Below, one piece after another: positions 1 through 8,588 of a DNA stretch of 64,000 nucleotides (the first letter of the stretch is position 1; each line of letters begins with the position of its first letter). The stretch is from Kocuria sp. (lineage in GTDB: Bacteria > Actinomycetota > Actinomycetes > Actinomycetales > Micrococcaceae). Below the pieces are notes generated by a model that had not been told where the DNA came from, did not search any database, and saw nothing but the letters and a program-made list of their open reading frames with translations. The stretch lies in assembly GCA_030454085.1 (NCBI GenBank), contig JAKDJD010000009.1:15911-79910 (forward strand). The letters run 5' to 3'. The position numbers and the translations under genes are program-made.

Positions 1-354
1 GCGGATCCGGTTCAGCGAGACGCCCAGATCATGGGTCGACCGCGCCCAGACCTCGGCGACCGCCTGAGTTGGTCCGGTGGTCTCGGACAGGTACGCCACG
101 CTGTCGATTCTCCGAAGTTCTTCAAAGACGCAGTCAGTAGGGCCCTGAATGCTCAGCATGAGGTGGGCTTGAACTGAAAGGCCGAGAAGCCGGGGGTGGA
201 TGACCGCGACGATCTTCAGCTGGCCGGTCTGCCTCAAATGGTGCAGTCGCTGCGAAATGAGGGACCTGTCCACACCCAACCGTGCGGCCAGGGTCGAGTG
301 CGCGGCACGGCCATCGTGACGCAGTGCCCGATACAAGTCTTCGTCGAAATCCAT
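1..354 (-). CDS. Lrp/AsnC-family regulator, 3' end cut by window edge
   Basis: The reverse strand reads from an ATG at 354 to the window edge, 118 codons without a stop. It begins MDFDEDLYRALRHDGR and continues with an AsnC-type winged helix-turn-helix (residues about 10-45, including LAARLGVDRSLISQRL). The start of the ligand-binding RAM-like region follows (HLMLSIQGPTDCVFEEL). Lrp/AsnC proteins are DNA-binding homo-oligomers that respond to amino acids or related small molecules. The gene faces away from the amidohydrolase at 555 across a 200-bp gap, so it may control that gene and the transporter after it; this is inferred from divergence only. The C-terminal part is outside the window. 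Confidence 0.8.
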   Translation of the reverse strand, partial: MDFDEDLYRALRHDGRAAHSTLAARLGVDRSLISQRLHHLRQTGQLKIVAVIHPRLLGLSVQAHLMLSIQGPTDCVFEELRRIDSVAYLSETTGPTQAVAEVWARSTHDLGVSLNRIR

Positions 355-554
355 CACGTCACGATCCTGCCACAGTCAGCCGAGATCCCGATCGACAAAA
401 AGAGCAGACAAGCACCCCTAAACTACGGAACTGATGACGATGTGATGGATTCAGACCGCAAATGAGTACCTAACCAAAGATAACTTCGTTTTTATGTATT
501 GGCGGCGGCGCTTGGCCGGCTAGCCTGAGGGCGCGACCGGAGAAGGAGTACCAC

Positions 555-2225
555 ATGCGAAAGCTGTCCCACGTCCAGGACCCAGGAATCAGGGTCCCAA
601 AGATCATCACGGCTGAGACCATCTATTGCCTGGACCGGGACGGCACGAGCCCGGAAGCCTTCCTGTGCATTGACGGATGGATCCGACACCTAGGCACCGA
701 GCAATCCTGCCGCACGGCGTCCGCACGGATTAGCGCGATCGAGCCTGAAACCATCGACATGGGCACATCAACCGTGGTCCCAGGCTTCATCGATGCCCAC
801 GCACACCCGCTCATGCTGGGGCAGATGATGAGTTGGGTCGACTGCGGGCCGGACAAGGCCTCCAGTATCCCCGAGATCGTCGACCTGCTCCGTGAGGCCG
901 CTGTTTCGCTGCCCGAGGGACGACCGGTCCGCGGGTACGGCTACGAACAGAGGAACCTGGCCGAACGGCGTCATCCCACCCGATTCGAGCTCGACGAGGT
1001 CGCCACCGACCGGGAGGTCTATCTGATGAACGCCTCCGGACACGGCGGTGTGGTCAACTCGTACACTTTCCGGCTGCACGGTGTGAACGCGTCGACACCG
1101 GACCCCGTCGGAGGGAAATTCTTCCGCGACGACGATGGTGAGCTGACCGGCGAGCTCTCGGACGCTGCCTGCAATATCCTGACCGGCTTGGAAGGTGTGA
1201 AGATCGGGCACCACGGCCCGAACTTCCACCTGGCTGACGAACCGGCCGAGCACCTGCGACAACTCCAGGTGGCACAGGAAAATTTTCTGGCCGGAGGAGT
1301 AACGACCATCGGAGACTGCCAAGTCAGTCGCCGCGAATTCAACATGTATCTCAGACTTGCGGAACAAGACCAGCTGAACGTCAGGGTCAGCATGTACCTG
1401 CTGTCCCACCTGCTGGACGAGGCCCTCGAGATGGGCCTTCACGGGCAGTTCGGCAACGAATTCCTCAGTTTCGCCGGCATCAAGCTCTACGCTGACGGAA
1501 CCCTGGGCGGATGGACCGCGTACTTTCCTGATGGGTACGTCGGCGACCCCTGCCGAACCGGTCAGCTCTATCACGATCCCGAAGAATACAAACTGCTCGT
1601 CGAAAAGGCCCACGCCGCCGGACTCCAGACAGCCACCCACTCCCAGTCTCCAACGGCGTTGGAAATGGTGATCGGCTCACTGGAATCGGTCCTGCGTCAG
1701 CGACCGGATGCAGATGCCCGACACCGCATCGAACACTGTGGACTGCCCACACCCGAACAGATCACACGGATGGCCTCAGCCGGGATCTACCCCGTCAATC
1801 AGCCCCAACACCACTTCAACTGGGGCGAGGGTGTCGAACAAGCGATTGGTACACCAGGCGAACGATTCAACCCGCTGGGCGAATTCCAGCGCGCGGGAGT
1901 ACCCATCACGATCTCATCGGATGCCCCCGTGGCCGACCCTCGACCCATGGAAGCCATCCAGGCAGCATCGTCCCGGATCACCCGGAGAGGTGCCCAACTC
2001 GGACCGGACCAGCTGGCTATCGACGTCGACACCGCCCTGAGGGCCCACACGATCAACGCAGCCCACGTGCTCGGCCGTGAGCACGACATCGGAAGCCTCG
2101 AAGTCGGCAAACGCGCTGATTTCACGGTTCTGGACCAGGATCCGTACGCCACTGACGTCGATCTGCTTGCCTCGATCAAGGCCCTGGCCGTCTGGGTCGG
2201 TGGCGAGCAGGTCCACACCGCATAA
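555..2225 (+). CDS. YtcJ-like metal-dependent amidohydrolase (amidohydrolase family 3)
   Basis: A 556-residue cytoplasmic hydrolase of the YtcJ type, which cleaves amide or C-N bonds in substrates that cannot be predicted. The metal-binding HxH is at H82/H84 (GFIDAHAHP). Further family landmarks are the conserved His in ATHSQSPTALEM, the RHRIEHCGLP strand, the catalytic Asp region SSDAPVADP and the terminal KRADFTVLDQDP strand. The length matches full-size YtcJ proteins (about 530-570 aa). The ATG is preceded by AGAAGGAG at a good distance. A metabolite:proton symporter gene follows after 35 bp, so the pair probably imports and hydrolyses one compound. The divergent Lrp-type gene is a candidate regulator. 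Confidence 0.85.
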   Translation: MRKLSHVQDPGIRVPKIITAETIYCLDRDGTSPEAFLCIDGWIRHLGTEQSCRTASARISAIEPETIDMGTSTVVPGFIDAHAHPLMLGQMMSWVDCGPDKASSIPEIVDLLREAAVSLPEGRPVRGYGYEQRNLAERRHPTRFELDEVATDREVYLMNASGHGGVVNSYTFRLHGVNASTPDPVGGKFFRDDDGELTGELSDAACNILTGLEGVKIGHHGPNFHLADEPAEHLRQLQVAQENFLAGGVTTIGDCQVSRREFNMYLRLAEQDQLNVRVSMYLLSHLLDEALEMGLHGQFGNEFLSFAGIKLYADGTLGGWTAYFPDGYVGDPCRTGQLYHDPEEYKLLVEKAHAAGLQTATHSQSPTALEMVIGSLESVLRQRPDADARHRIEHCGLPTPEQITRMASAGIYPVNQPQHHFNWGEGVEQAIGTPGERFNPLGEFQRAGVPITISSDAPVADPRPMEAIQAASSRITRRGAQLGPDQLAIDVDTALRAHTINAAHVLGREHDIGSLEVGKRADFTVLDQDPYATDVDLLASIKALAVWVGGEQVHTA

Positions 2226-2260
2226 CGGACTCGAACCGACCACCGCTTGAAGGACACACG

Positions 2261-3604
2261 ATGAGTACCTCTCCAACCCAGCAGCACCAGAAATCGAGGG
2301 CGAAAAAGGCTGCCTTCGCAGCGTTCATCGGCACCACCATCGAATGGTACGACTTCTACATCTATGCCTTTTCGGTCCCGATCGTCTTCGATGTCCTCTT
2401 CTTTCCAGAGGGGACAGACCGGCTCACAGCCATCGCTGCCGGGTTCGCCGGAACCGCCGTCGGATTCCTCGCCCGCCCCTTGGGTGCAGTGATCTTCGGA
2501 CATATCGGAGACCGATGGGGCAGGCGCCCGGCACTAGTGATGACTCTGACCCTGATGGGAACAGCGACCTTCATGATCGGGGTGCTGCCGACCTACGCCG
2601 CCGTCGGGGTCGCGGCCCCGATCTTGCTGGTTCTCCTCCGTCTGATCCAGGGCCTGGCCGTGGGTGGTGAATGGGGAGGGGCGGTTTTGATGTCCGTCGA
2701 GCACGCGGACCAGAACAAAAAGACCTTCTACGGCTCCTTCACCCAGCTCGGCAACCCCGCCGGTGCCCTGATGGCAACGTCGCTGCTGTCTTTGCTGGTC
2801 GGCGTCTTCGGAGAGGACAGCTTCGCCGACTTCGGATGGAGGATCCCCTTCTTGCTCTCAGCGGTGCTGGTCATTGTGGGATTCATCGTGCGGCAAAAAG
2901 TCGAGGAATCTCCGGTTTTCAAGACCGAAACGGCAGCCGTCCAACAACAGAACATCCGACAGAAAGCCCCGCTGATATCAGCCCTCCACGAGAATTGGGC
3001 GAACATGTTGCTGGGCGTCGGCGCCCTACCTGTGGCCACCGGCGGCTACTATCTCATCACCACCTTCGCAACGACCTATGCGACCGACCCCTCCGTGGGG
3101 CATTCGGAGACATTGATACTCAACGCCTTGAGCGTCGCCTCGATCGTGGAGCTGGGGGCCACGATCCTCTTTGGGTGGCTGGGCGACAAACTGGGCAGAA
3201 AACCCGTGATCATCGGCGGTTCGATCGCTACCGCCTTGCTGGGTCCGCCCATGTTTCTCGGACTCGGCGGAGACAACGTGGTCTTGATCTTCCTCCTGGT
3301 GGCCGTCCTGCGGTTGGCCATGTCAGCCACCTATGGGCCCATGGCTGCGGCGATGTCCCAGATCTTCCGACCCCTATCCCGGTACACCAGCGTCTCGTTG
3401 ACCTACCAAATGGCAGGCGCGATCTTCGGAGGCCTGATCCCCATCGCCGCCACGCTGAGCTTCCAGGCCACCGCAAGCATTTGGCCGACCATCGGAATGC
3501 TGGCAGCCATGTGCGCACTCGGGGCTGTGTGCATGGGCTTTGCACCCCAGCGGCAAGATACCCCGTCCCAACCCACGCTCAGAACCGGGGAAGCAACAGC
3601 GTGA
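2261..3604 (+). CDS. MFS transporter, metabolite:H+ symporter (MHS) family
   Basis: A 447-residue inner-membrane transporter with about 12 predicted membrane segments. The N-terminal GTTIEWYDFYIYAF motif is diagnostic of the MHS branch (ProP, ShiA, KgtP and relatives), which imports small organic acids or osmolytes with protons. The loop motif GDRWGRRPAL after segment 2 and GDKLGRKPVI in the second half are the usual MFS repeats. It follows the amidohydrolase by 35 bp on the same strand and probably supplies its substrate. Substrate identity is not visible. The gene converges on the flavin monooxygenase at 3867, and the 262-bp gap between them holds no convincing gene. Confidence 0.88.
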   Translation: MSTSPTQQHQKSRAKKAAFAAFIGTTIEWYDFYIYAFSVPIVFDVLFFPEGTDRLTAIAAGFAGTAVGFLARPLGAVIFGHIGDRWGRRPALVMTLTLMGTATFMIGVLPTYAAVGVAAPILLVLLRLIQGLAVGGEWGGAVLMSVEHADQNKKTFYGSFTQLGNPAGALMATSLLSLLVGVFGEDSFADFGWRIPFLLSAVLVIVGFIVRQKVEESPVFKTETAAVQQQNIRQKAPLISALHENWANMLLGVGALPVATGGYYLITTFATTYATDPSVGHSETLILNALSVASIVELGATILFGWLGDKLGRKPVIIGGSIATALLGPPMFLGLGGDNVVLIFLLVAVLRLAMSATYGPMAAAMSQIFRPLSRYTSVSLTYQMAGAIFGGLIPIAATLSFQATASIWPTIGMLAAMCALGAVCMGFAPQRQDTPSQPTLRTGEATA

Positions 3605-3866
3605 CGGACTCCGTCTCGCCGTGGCGGACACATCATGCGTCAACGCCAAACATCACAGCGGGGCAAGAGCGGGTTTCAGCACGGGTCGACTCGGGGTCTT
3701 CAACAAAATCGGGACCAGCGAGCAGCAAGCGATTGCCGTGATGAGCCCCAAGCCCGCGGAAAATCGGGGGGTCCAAGGAGTTTGTTCACCCTTTCGCTTT
3801 CATCCGGAAACCTCCTCCTGAGGAAGGGACAGCCACCGGACCACAGCCGTGAGCGAGTTGCAGGAG

Positions 3867-5363
3867 TCAGTGCACGCGCAGCGCTCGATCGATCAACCCC
3901 GGCACATCGGCCAGCGCCTCGAATGCTCCGGCCAGGACCCCGTCCGGCCGAACGAGATGTCCTGCAGCCTGACCATAGGTGTGGGCCCAGAGGTCCCGCT
4001 GCCCAGCAGCAACGTCTTGCATTCCCAGTGCCACAAACTCCGCACGGGTGTCGGTTCTCGTGACGGGCCCGTCGACGATCACGGTGAATTGTCTCGGGCT
4101 CAGAAGGTCATGCACACTTCCCCCGCCACGCAGCGTCAGGTGCGGGGCCCGAGTCCCGACGGCCATGCTCGGCTCATGGGGGTCTTCGAATTCATCACCA
4201 GGAGGGGCGCCGTAGCGTGACCCCAACGCAAGGGTCAGGGCGTCGATCTCTCCGCTGGGTTTCTTCTGGCCAGGGGTTTTCCGGGAACGGAGAAGGGCCT
4301 GGTCGACTATGGCCTGATCGATGGGCCGACGCTCCCCTTCGTACGTGTCGAGCAGTCGGTGCGATGCGTCCCCACGTATCACCGCGGCGAGAATCCAGGC
4401 CGCATCGTGGACGTCGTGAACACCGGTGTTGCCACCCATCCCACCGTAGGGCGGCATGATGTGGGCGGCATCGCCCGCCAGAAAGATCCGGCCGGACCGG
4501 AACCGGTCGGCCACGAACGCCCCGGTACTCCATGTAGCGACGTCCTCGAAGTCCGGTTCCAGGCCAGAGAGACCGGTGGCCTGTCGCAGGAGGTCGGACA
4601 GCTCATCAGTGAGGTCCTCGGTCCGTCGGTCCTCCCACTCCGGGCGCACGTAGGTACCCATCTGCCAGCGTCGATCACCGGAATTTCCCCTGGCAAAGAG
4701 AAACGTGCTGGCCGCACGGCAGAACACGGCGTCGACGAATCGCCCACGCAAGGCCGGTGAAAGGTCGGCCCGGAATACCGCGCTGACGGACCGCCCGGGA
4801 ACCTCCGTTCCGGTCATGCCGACGCCCAGGTGCCGGCGTATAGCGCTACCGGCTCCGTCCGCGGCGATCACGAATCGGGCGCTAACGATTCGTTCCTGTC
4901 CGGCGTGACGGACGGTTGCCTCCACGCGATCTGCACGTTCCCCGAGCTCGAGAACGGCGGAATCGAATTCGACGTCTGCGCCGAACCGCCGTGCGGCTTT
5001 CAGCACGATGGGCTCCAGAACCTGCTGATCGCAGGAATAGGGGGTTGTCGGGCTCAGGTTCTGGGATTCGACGTCTTCGGCCGGGGGCGCAATCCACGTC
5101 GATAGGTCGTCGGACAGGGTCTGACCGATCACGAACCCCTTGCCCGGATCACCTGCGTCGCGGATCTCCTCTTGGATACCCAACGAACGGTAGAGCTCCA
5201 TACTGCGTATCGTCACCAGGCGAGCTTTGGGATGTGTGGACGTCGACGGGTGCTTTTCGAACACCGTGGTCCTCACTCCGTGCTGAGCGAGAAACGCCCC
5301 AGCGGCCAGGCCGACGAGCCCGCCGCCGACGACAATGACGTCTGTGTCCGTGGATGCGCTCAT
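3867..5363 (-). CDS. FAD-dependent aromatic hydroxylase-like monooxygenase
   Basis: A 498-residue class A flavoprotein monooxygenase of the PheA/TfdB/MhpA type, which inserts oxygen into aromatic or polyketide-like rings using NAD(P)H. The dinucleotide-binding motif VVGGGLVGLAAG sits at the N-terminus. The second FAD motif, FLAGDAAHIMPPYGGMGGN, lies near residue 290. A thioredoxin-like C-terminal tail is present, as in larger family members. The coding start overlaps the end of a truncated acetyltransferase reading frame, only about 8 bases from the apparent break. This gene may therefore have been placed next to the remnant by recombination. Its ribosome site is weak (GGGAT). The substrate is unknown. 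Confidence 0.85.
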   Translation of the reverse strand: MSASTDTDVIVVGGGLVGLAAGAFLAQHGVRTTVFEKHPSTSTHPKARLVTIRSMELYRSLGIQEEIRDAGDPGKGFVIGQTLSDDLSTWIAPPAEDVESQNLSPTTPYSCDQQVLEPIVLKAARRFGADVEFDSAVLELGERADRVEATVRHAGQERIVSARFVIAADGAGSAIRRHLGVGMTGTEVPGRSVSAVFRADLSPALRGRFVDAVFCRAASTFLFARGNSGDRRWQMGTYVRPEWEDRRTEDLTDELSDLLRQATGLSGLEPDFEDVATWSTGAFVADRFRSGRIFLAGDAAHIMPPYGGMGGNTGVHDVHDAAWILAAVIRGDASHRLLDTYEGERRPIDQAIVDQALLRSRKTPGQKKPSGEIDALTLALGSRYGAPPGDEFEDPHEPSMAVGTRAPHLTLRGGGSVHDLLSPRQFTVIVDGPVTRTDTRAEFVALGMQDVAAGQRDLWAHTYGQAAGHLVRPDGVLAGAFEALADVPGLIDRALRVH

Positions 5364-5370
5364 ATCCCGA

Positions 5371-5637
5371 GGCTACCTTCGGGGCAATCATGACGTCGTC
5401 ACCCATCGTGATGCCGCCCTGGTCCTGGAAGGCGCTTCCAGAATTGACGAATGTGCGCTCCCCGAACGTCGTGTTCTGCCCGAAGTCCGTGCGGAACGGC
5501 AGGAAGAGCATGAACGTTTCGGGTACCGTTGCCCCGCCGAGCTCACTCATGAGACGACGCAGTTCGGCCGGGTCACGGTAGTTGCCGTCGATTTCCGCGG
5601 TGATGCGGAGTGCTCGCTGGCTGACCTCGTGCAACGG
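5371..5637 (-). pseudogene. Fragment of maltose/galactoside O-acetyltransferase (Maa/LacA-like)
   Basis: In the frame that is open from 5676 leftward, about 89 codons match the middle of a sugar O-acetyltransferase. The part seen covers the helical N-terminal region and the first hexapeptide turns (FLPFRTDFGQNT, FGERTFVNSGSAF, ITMGDDVMIAPKV). The family is about 185 aa and continues with more left-handed beta-helix and a catalytic His, all absent here. After VMIAPKV the sequence becomes unrelated and runs into the start of the flavin monooxygenase. The first 20 or so family residues are also missing, because this end runs into the tail of the NmrA-like gene. It is a relic truncated on both sides and should not be functional. 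Confidence 0.75.
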
Positions 5638-5642
5638 CCAGG

Positions 5643-6512
5643 TCAGAATCGGGGAACGAGCTCCTCCTGAATCCAACCACGCAAGGGGGTCGGAGTCGTC
5701 GTGAGCAGCGAACGGGTTTGCTCTGCTTCGAAGCCTTCGCGCAATCCGGTGGACATCCCCAGAATCGCGTCAGCCATCCCGGGCGACATGCCGACCTGAA
5801 GGTACTGCTCACGCATTTGTTCGTCACTGATGTGCTCAACCCGAACTTCCCAGCCAAGCTCGTCCGACAAGATCTCCGCGGCTTGTGGCCACGTCAGGTC
5901 CTCAGGACCATGAACCGCCCGGACGTGTCTCCCGGTCCAGTCGGGATTAAGCAGGGTGAGCGCCGCGACCTCGGCAATATCCCTCGGGGCCACCCAGCTC
6001 AAGGGCGCGTCTGGTGGCAACACCGTCTGAAGACATCCCGTTCTGATCGAGGAAAGGTCCATGAGCACGTTGGTGAAGAAAAAGCCGCAGCGAAGATGGG
6101 TGACATCCACGCCGCAGGCATCGAGAGCTACCTCCGTCTCGGCCAATCCATCGATTTCGCCGGCCCCGTGGCGCTTTTCCGCGCCAACGCTGCTCTGGAA
6201 AACAACCCGCCCGATCCGGTTCGCCTCGACCGCGACCACGACTGACTCCGTCGCACGACGGTAGTCCCCCAGAGGATCCGGCGAGGCGGTCGGCGGGTCG
6301 ACCCAATAGATCGCGTCAACACCAGCGGTGGCTGAAACAATCTGGTCCGGATCAAACGAATCCGCTTGCATCACGTCCGCATACTCTGCAACGGACGCGG
6401 GGATGTTTTCAGGATGACGGGTGAGCAACAACGGTCTGACTCCCGACCGTATGAGCATGCGCGTCAGGTGTTGACCAACGTTTCCTTGTGGGGTCGTGAT
6501 GGCGATCTTCAT
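5643..6512 (-). CDS. NmrA-like NAD(P)-binding reductase
   Basis: A 289-residue Rossmann-fold protein of the NmrA/atypical SDR type. The nucleotide-binding loop is near the N-terminus (TTPQGNVGQHL), followed by an acidic/NADP-discriminating region (LTRHPEN). Internal landmarks are DAIYWVDPPTASPDPLG and FQSSVGAEKRHGAGEID. Relatives are quinone reductases or redox-sensing regulators. The ATG at 6512 is preferred over an upstream in-frame start because it has AGAGGA at good spacing. It is divergent from a WYL regulator at 6597 with an 8-bp inverted repeat between them, so that regulator probably controls it. The 3' end abuts the acetyltransferase fragment. Confidence 0.82.
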   Translation of the reverse strand: MKIAITTPQGNVGQHLTRMLIRSGVRPLLLTRHPENIPASVAEYADVMQADSFDPDQIVSATAGVDAIYWVDPPTASPDPLGDYRRATESVVVAVEANRIGRVVFQSSVGAEKRHGAGEIDGLAETEVALDACGVDVTHLRCGFFFTNVLMDLSSIRTGCLQTVLPPDAPLSWVAPRDIAEVAALTLLNPDWTGRHVRAVHGPEDLTWPQAAEILSDELGWEVRVEHISDEQMREQYLQVGMSPGMADAILGMSTGLREGFEAEQTRSLLTTTPTPLRGWIQEELVPRF

Positions 6513-6537
6513 GATGATTCCTCTCTTCCCGTCGTGC

Positions 6538-6586
6538 TTCCACGCTAGGTTCAGATACGGCCTGATCCTGTCCGCATTGCGTGGAA
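6538..6586. promoter_or_regulatory. Inverted repeat in NmrA/WYL divergent promoter
   Basis: TTCCACGC at 6538-6545 is repeated inverted as GCGTGGAA at 6579-6586, with 33 bp between the arms. The pair lies inside the 84-bp gap between the divergent NmrA-like and WYL-regulator genes. It could be a pair of operator half-sites bound by the WYL regulator. Arm length is modest, so chance is not excluded. Confidence 0.45.
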
Positions 6587-6596
6587 TCATGGAGCC

Positions 6597-7319
6597 ATGG
6601 ATTCCCCCTCGACGCGATCGCTCAGACTGCTGGCACTGCTCCAGTCGGGAGGAGAATGGGGTGGTCGCGAGCTGGCTGACCGGCTTCAGGTCAGCGAACG
6701 GACCGTGCGCCGGGATGCCATGCGTCTCCGCGACATGGGTTACGAGGTCCGGTCCCGCCCGGGCCCCGGCGCCACCTACGCGCTGCGGCCAGGCATGAAG
6801 ATTCCGCCGTTGCTGCTCACAGCGGACGAGGTCTCGACGATGATCACAAGCCTGTTGGTTCTCGAAGCGTGGTCACCCGGCGACGCCACCGCCGCGACCG
6901 CACGGGCCAAGCTCGAGCAAGTGCTGCCCAGAAAGCTGAAACAGCGCGCCGCCGCGGTGGCCCTCTCGACGCAGGTCTCTCGGGAGCCTCCGGCCCCCGT
7001 GGACTGGAACCTCGTGGGAAAGATCGCCGACGCCGTTGCGACGGGTTCGCGGGTCACTTTCGACTACACCGATCAGTTCGGTCGCGGTTCGCATCGGACC
7101 GTCGAACCGTATCGGCACCTCCTACGCCGACAATGCTGGTACCTCATTGCCTACGATCTGATGCGCGAGGACTGGCGCATCTTCCGCCTCGATCGGATCG
7201 AGGGGGCCATAGCCTCCCCCGGACCGCACGACCCGCGCGTCTTTCCGTGGACATCGATCGATGAATGGCTCACCAGCGACGACGGACCAAACGACCGCAC
7301 CGGGCCTCCGGATGAGTAG
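6597..7319 (+). CDS. HTH/WYL-domain transcriptional regulator (YafY/DeoR type)
   Basis: A 240-residue regulator. Residues about 5-60 form an HTH_11-type winged helix (LLALLQSGGEWGGRELADRL, then VSERTVRRDAMRLRDMGYEV). The C-terminal half is a WYL ligand-sensing domain with VEPYRHLLRRQCWYLIAYD and EDWRIFRLDRIE. WYL regulators sense nucleotides or other small molecules and often control a divergent neighbour. Here that neighbour is the NmrA-like reductase 84 bp away. The protein is shorter than the usual 310-330 aa, because it lacks the C-terminal WCX extension. An overlapping ATG at 6589 is out of frame. Confidence 0.85.
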   Translation: MDSPSTRSLRLLALLQSGGEWGGRELADRLQVSERTVRRDAMRLRDMGYEVRSRPGPGATYALRPGMKIPPLLLTADEVSTMITSLLVLEAWSPGDATAATARAKLEQVLPRKLKQRAAAVALSTQVSREPPAPVDWNLVGKIADAVATGSRVTFDYTDQFGRGSHRTVEPYRHLLRRQCWYLIAYDLMREDWRIFRLDRIEGAIASPGPHDPRVFPWTSIDEWLTSDDGPNDRTGPPDE

Positions 7320-7372
7320 GACCGGCGAATGCGGGCGCTCCGGCGTCCGCCTCGAGACAGTCATCCCACGGT

Positions 7373-7612
7373 TCAGGAGGCCGCACGCAACGCCTCGTCG
7401 TCGGCCTTCGTATCATCGTCGGTCCAGTACGTGTCGGGCGGATTGTCCAGGTGCCACTTCACCGACTCCGCGACTCGCGTGGCCGGGCCGGAGGGCGCCC
7501 AGGACAAGAGGTTCTGAGCCAGGGCGGACGACGTCAGGATGTGCTGCCGCGGCGATCCGGTCAACCTGTTCATCCCAACGAGCCTGGTACTGACAAGGCC
7601 AGGCGCAATGAT
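7373..7612 (-). pseudogene. 3' remnant of an NAD-dependent epimerase/SDR gene
   Basis: On the reverse strand a frame open from 7612 to a TGA at 7373-7375 encodes about 79 residues. They read like the C-terminal end of an extended SDR: APGLVSTRL, then SSALAQNLLSWAP, then SVKWHLDNPP. In such enzymes the Rossmann fold and YxxxK motif precede this segment, and none of that is present. A TGA at 7613-7615 stops the frame immediately upstream. There is no plausible ribosome site for the internal ATG at 7573. I read it as a decayed gene end in the 375-bp gap after the WYL regulator. The family assignment rests on pattern only. Confidence 0.55.
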
Positions 7613-7694
7613 TCAACGGCTGGTTGTGTGGATGGTGTCAGAGCTGGTGAGAATTCATCAGTTGCCTCATGCAGAAGTGAAGGAAGATTCCCAC

Positions 7695-7985
7695 ATGGTC
7701 ATTCTCAACGTTTTCTTCGACGTCAAGCAGGAACACGAGGGCGCCTTCGTCAAGCTCCTCCACCACATGGTTGTTGAGTCCAACAAGGAGCAGGGTTGCA
7801 CTCTGTACCAGTTGCACCGGAACGTCGCGGAGCCCCTGTCCTACAACCTCATCGAGCATTGGGACACCCAGGAGGACCTCGATGCACATGCGCAGACGAC
7901 ACACTGGAAACACTTCGACGCAACGGTCAACGACTACCTCAATTCCCAGTACGAAGAGCACCACTACCAGGAAATCGACTTCTGA
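7695..7985 (+). CDS. ABM-domain (antibiotic biosynthesis monooxygenase-like) protein
   Basis: A 96-residue dimeric ferredoxin-like fold protein of the ABM/YgiN type. It has the N-terminal strand MVILNVFFDVKQEHEGAF, the core NKEQGCTLYQLHRNVAEP, and the typical IEHWDTQEDLDAHAQTTHWKHF segment. Family members are small cofactor-free oxygenases or quinol-protecting proteins. The start at 7695 is chosen over upstream in-frame codons because it has AAGGAAG nine bases before it and matches the family N-terminus. It is followed after 57 bp by a PfpI-type gene and then an XRE regulator, which suggests a small electrophile or quinone stress operon (inference). Confidence 0.82.
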   Translation: MVILNVFFDVKQEHEGAFVKLLHHMVVESNKEQGCTLYQLHRNVAEPLSYNLIEHWDTQEDLDAHAQTTHWKHFDATVNDYLNSQYEEHHYQEIDF

Positions 7986-8042
7986 GGCGATCCTCCGCGG
8001 ACGAAGAGGTCGGCCTCGACCCGGCAGAGAAGGAGTTACATC

Positions 8043-8588
8043 ATGAGCGATCCGAAGAAGATCCTCGTCATCGCCACCTCATACGGTGTGGAAACAGACG
8101 AGCTCATCAAGCCCAAGGAGTATCTGGAGGAAAACGGCCATCGTGTGACGGTCGCTACCCCGGAGAACGAATCGATCCAGACCCTGGTCATGGATTACGA
8201 CTCGGGCGCCCGGGTTCCCTCTGATGCACTGCTCTCTGAGAGCCAGGCGGATGACTTCGACATCCTGATTGTTCCAGGAGGGACAATCAACGCCGATGCG
8301 TTGCGGCAGGATGATCACGCTCAACGACTGGTGAAAGCCTTTGCGGCAGCGGGCAAACCAATAGCAGCGATCTGCCACGCACCGTGGCTGATCGTGGAAG
8401 CGGACCTCGTGGTCGGGAAAACCCTCACGTCGTTTCCTTCCCTGCGCACCGACGTGAACAACGCCGGCGGGGCATGGGTGGACAAGCCCGTGGTGGTTGA
8501 CGATACGAACGGGTTCATCCTGATCACCTCGAGGACTCCCAAGGACATGGAGCAGTTCACGGCGGCCATCAGTGGTCAGCTCGACTGA
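8043..8588 (+). CDS. DJ-1/PfpI-family type 1 glutamine amidotransferase-like protein
   Basis: A 181-residue cytoplasmic protein of the PfpI/YhbO group. The nucleophile elbow is AAICHAPW with Cys111 followed by His. The upstream Glu-containing strand is in the first half (VETDELIKPKEYLEENG). Members act as proteases, glyoxalases or protein deglycases in carbonyl stress. It has an excellent ribosome site (GAAGGAG). Its stop codon overlaps the first base of the following XRE regulator, so the two are almost certainly co-translated. The ABM-domain gene lies upstream. Confidence 0.87.
   Translation: MSDPKKILVIATSYGVETDELIKPKEYLEENGHRVTVATPENESIQTLVMDYDSGARVPSDALLSESQADDFDILIVPGGTINADALRQDDHAQRLVKAFAAAGKPIAAICHAPWLIVEADLVVGKTLTSFPSLRTDVNNAGGAWVDKPVVVDDTNGFILITSRTPKDMEQFTAAISGQLD

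Noticed and set aside
3605..3866. Small forward frames (93 and 142 codons) between the MHS transporter and monooxygenase
   Set aside because: They overlap real genes, lack ribosome sites and show no conserved pattern.
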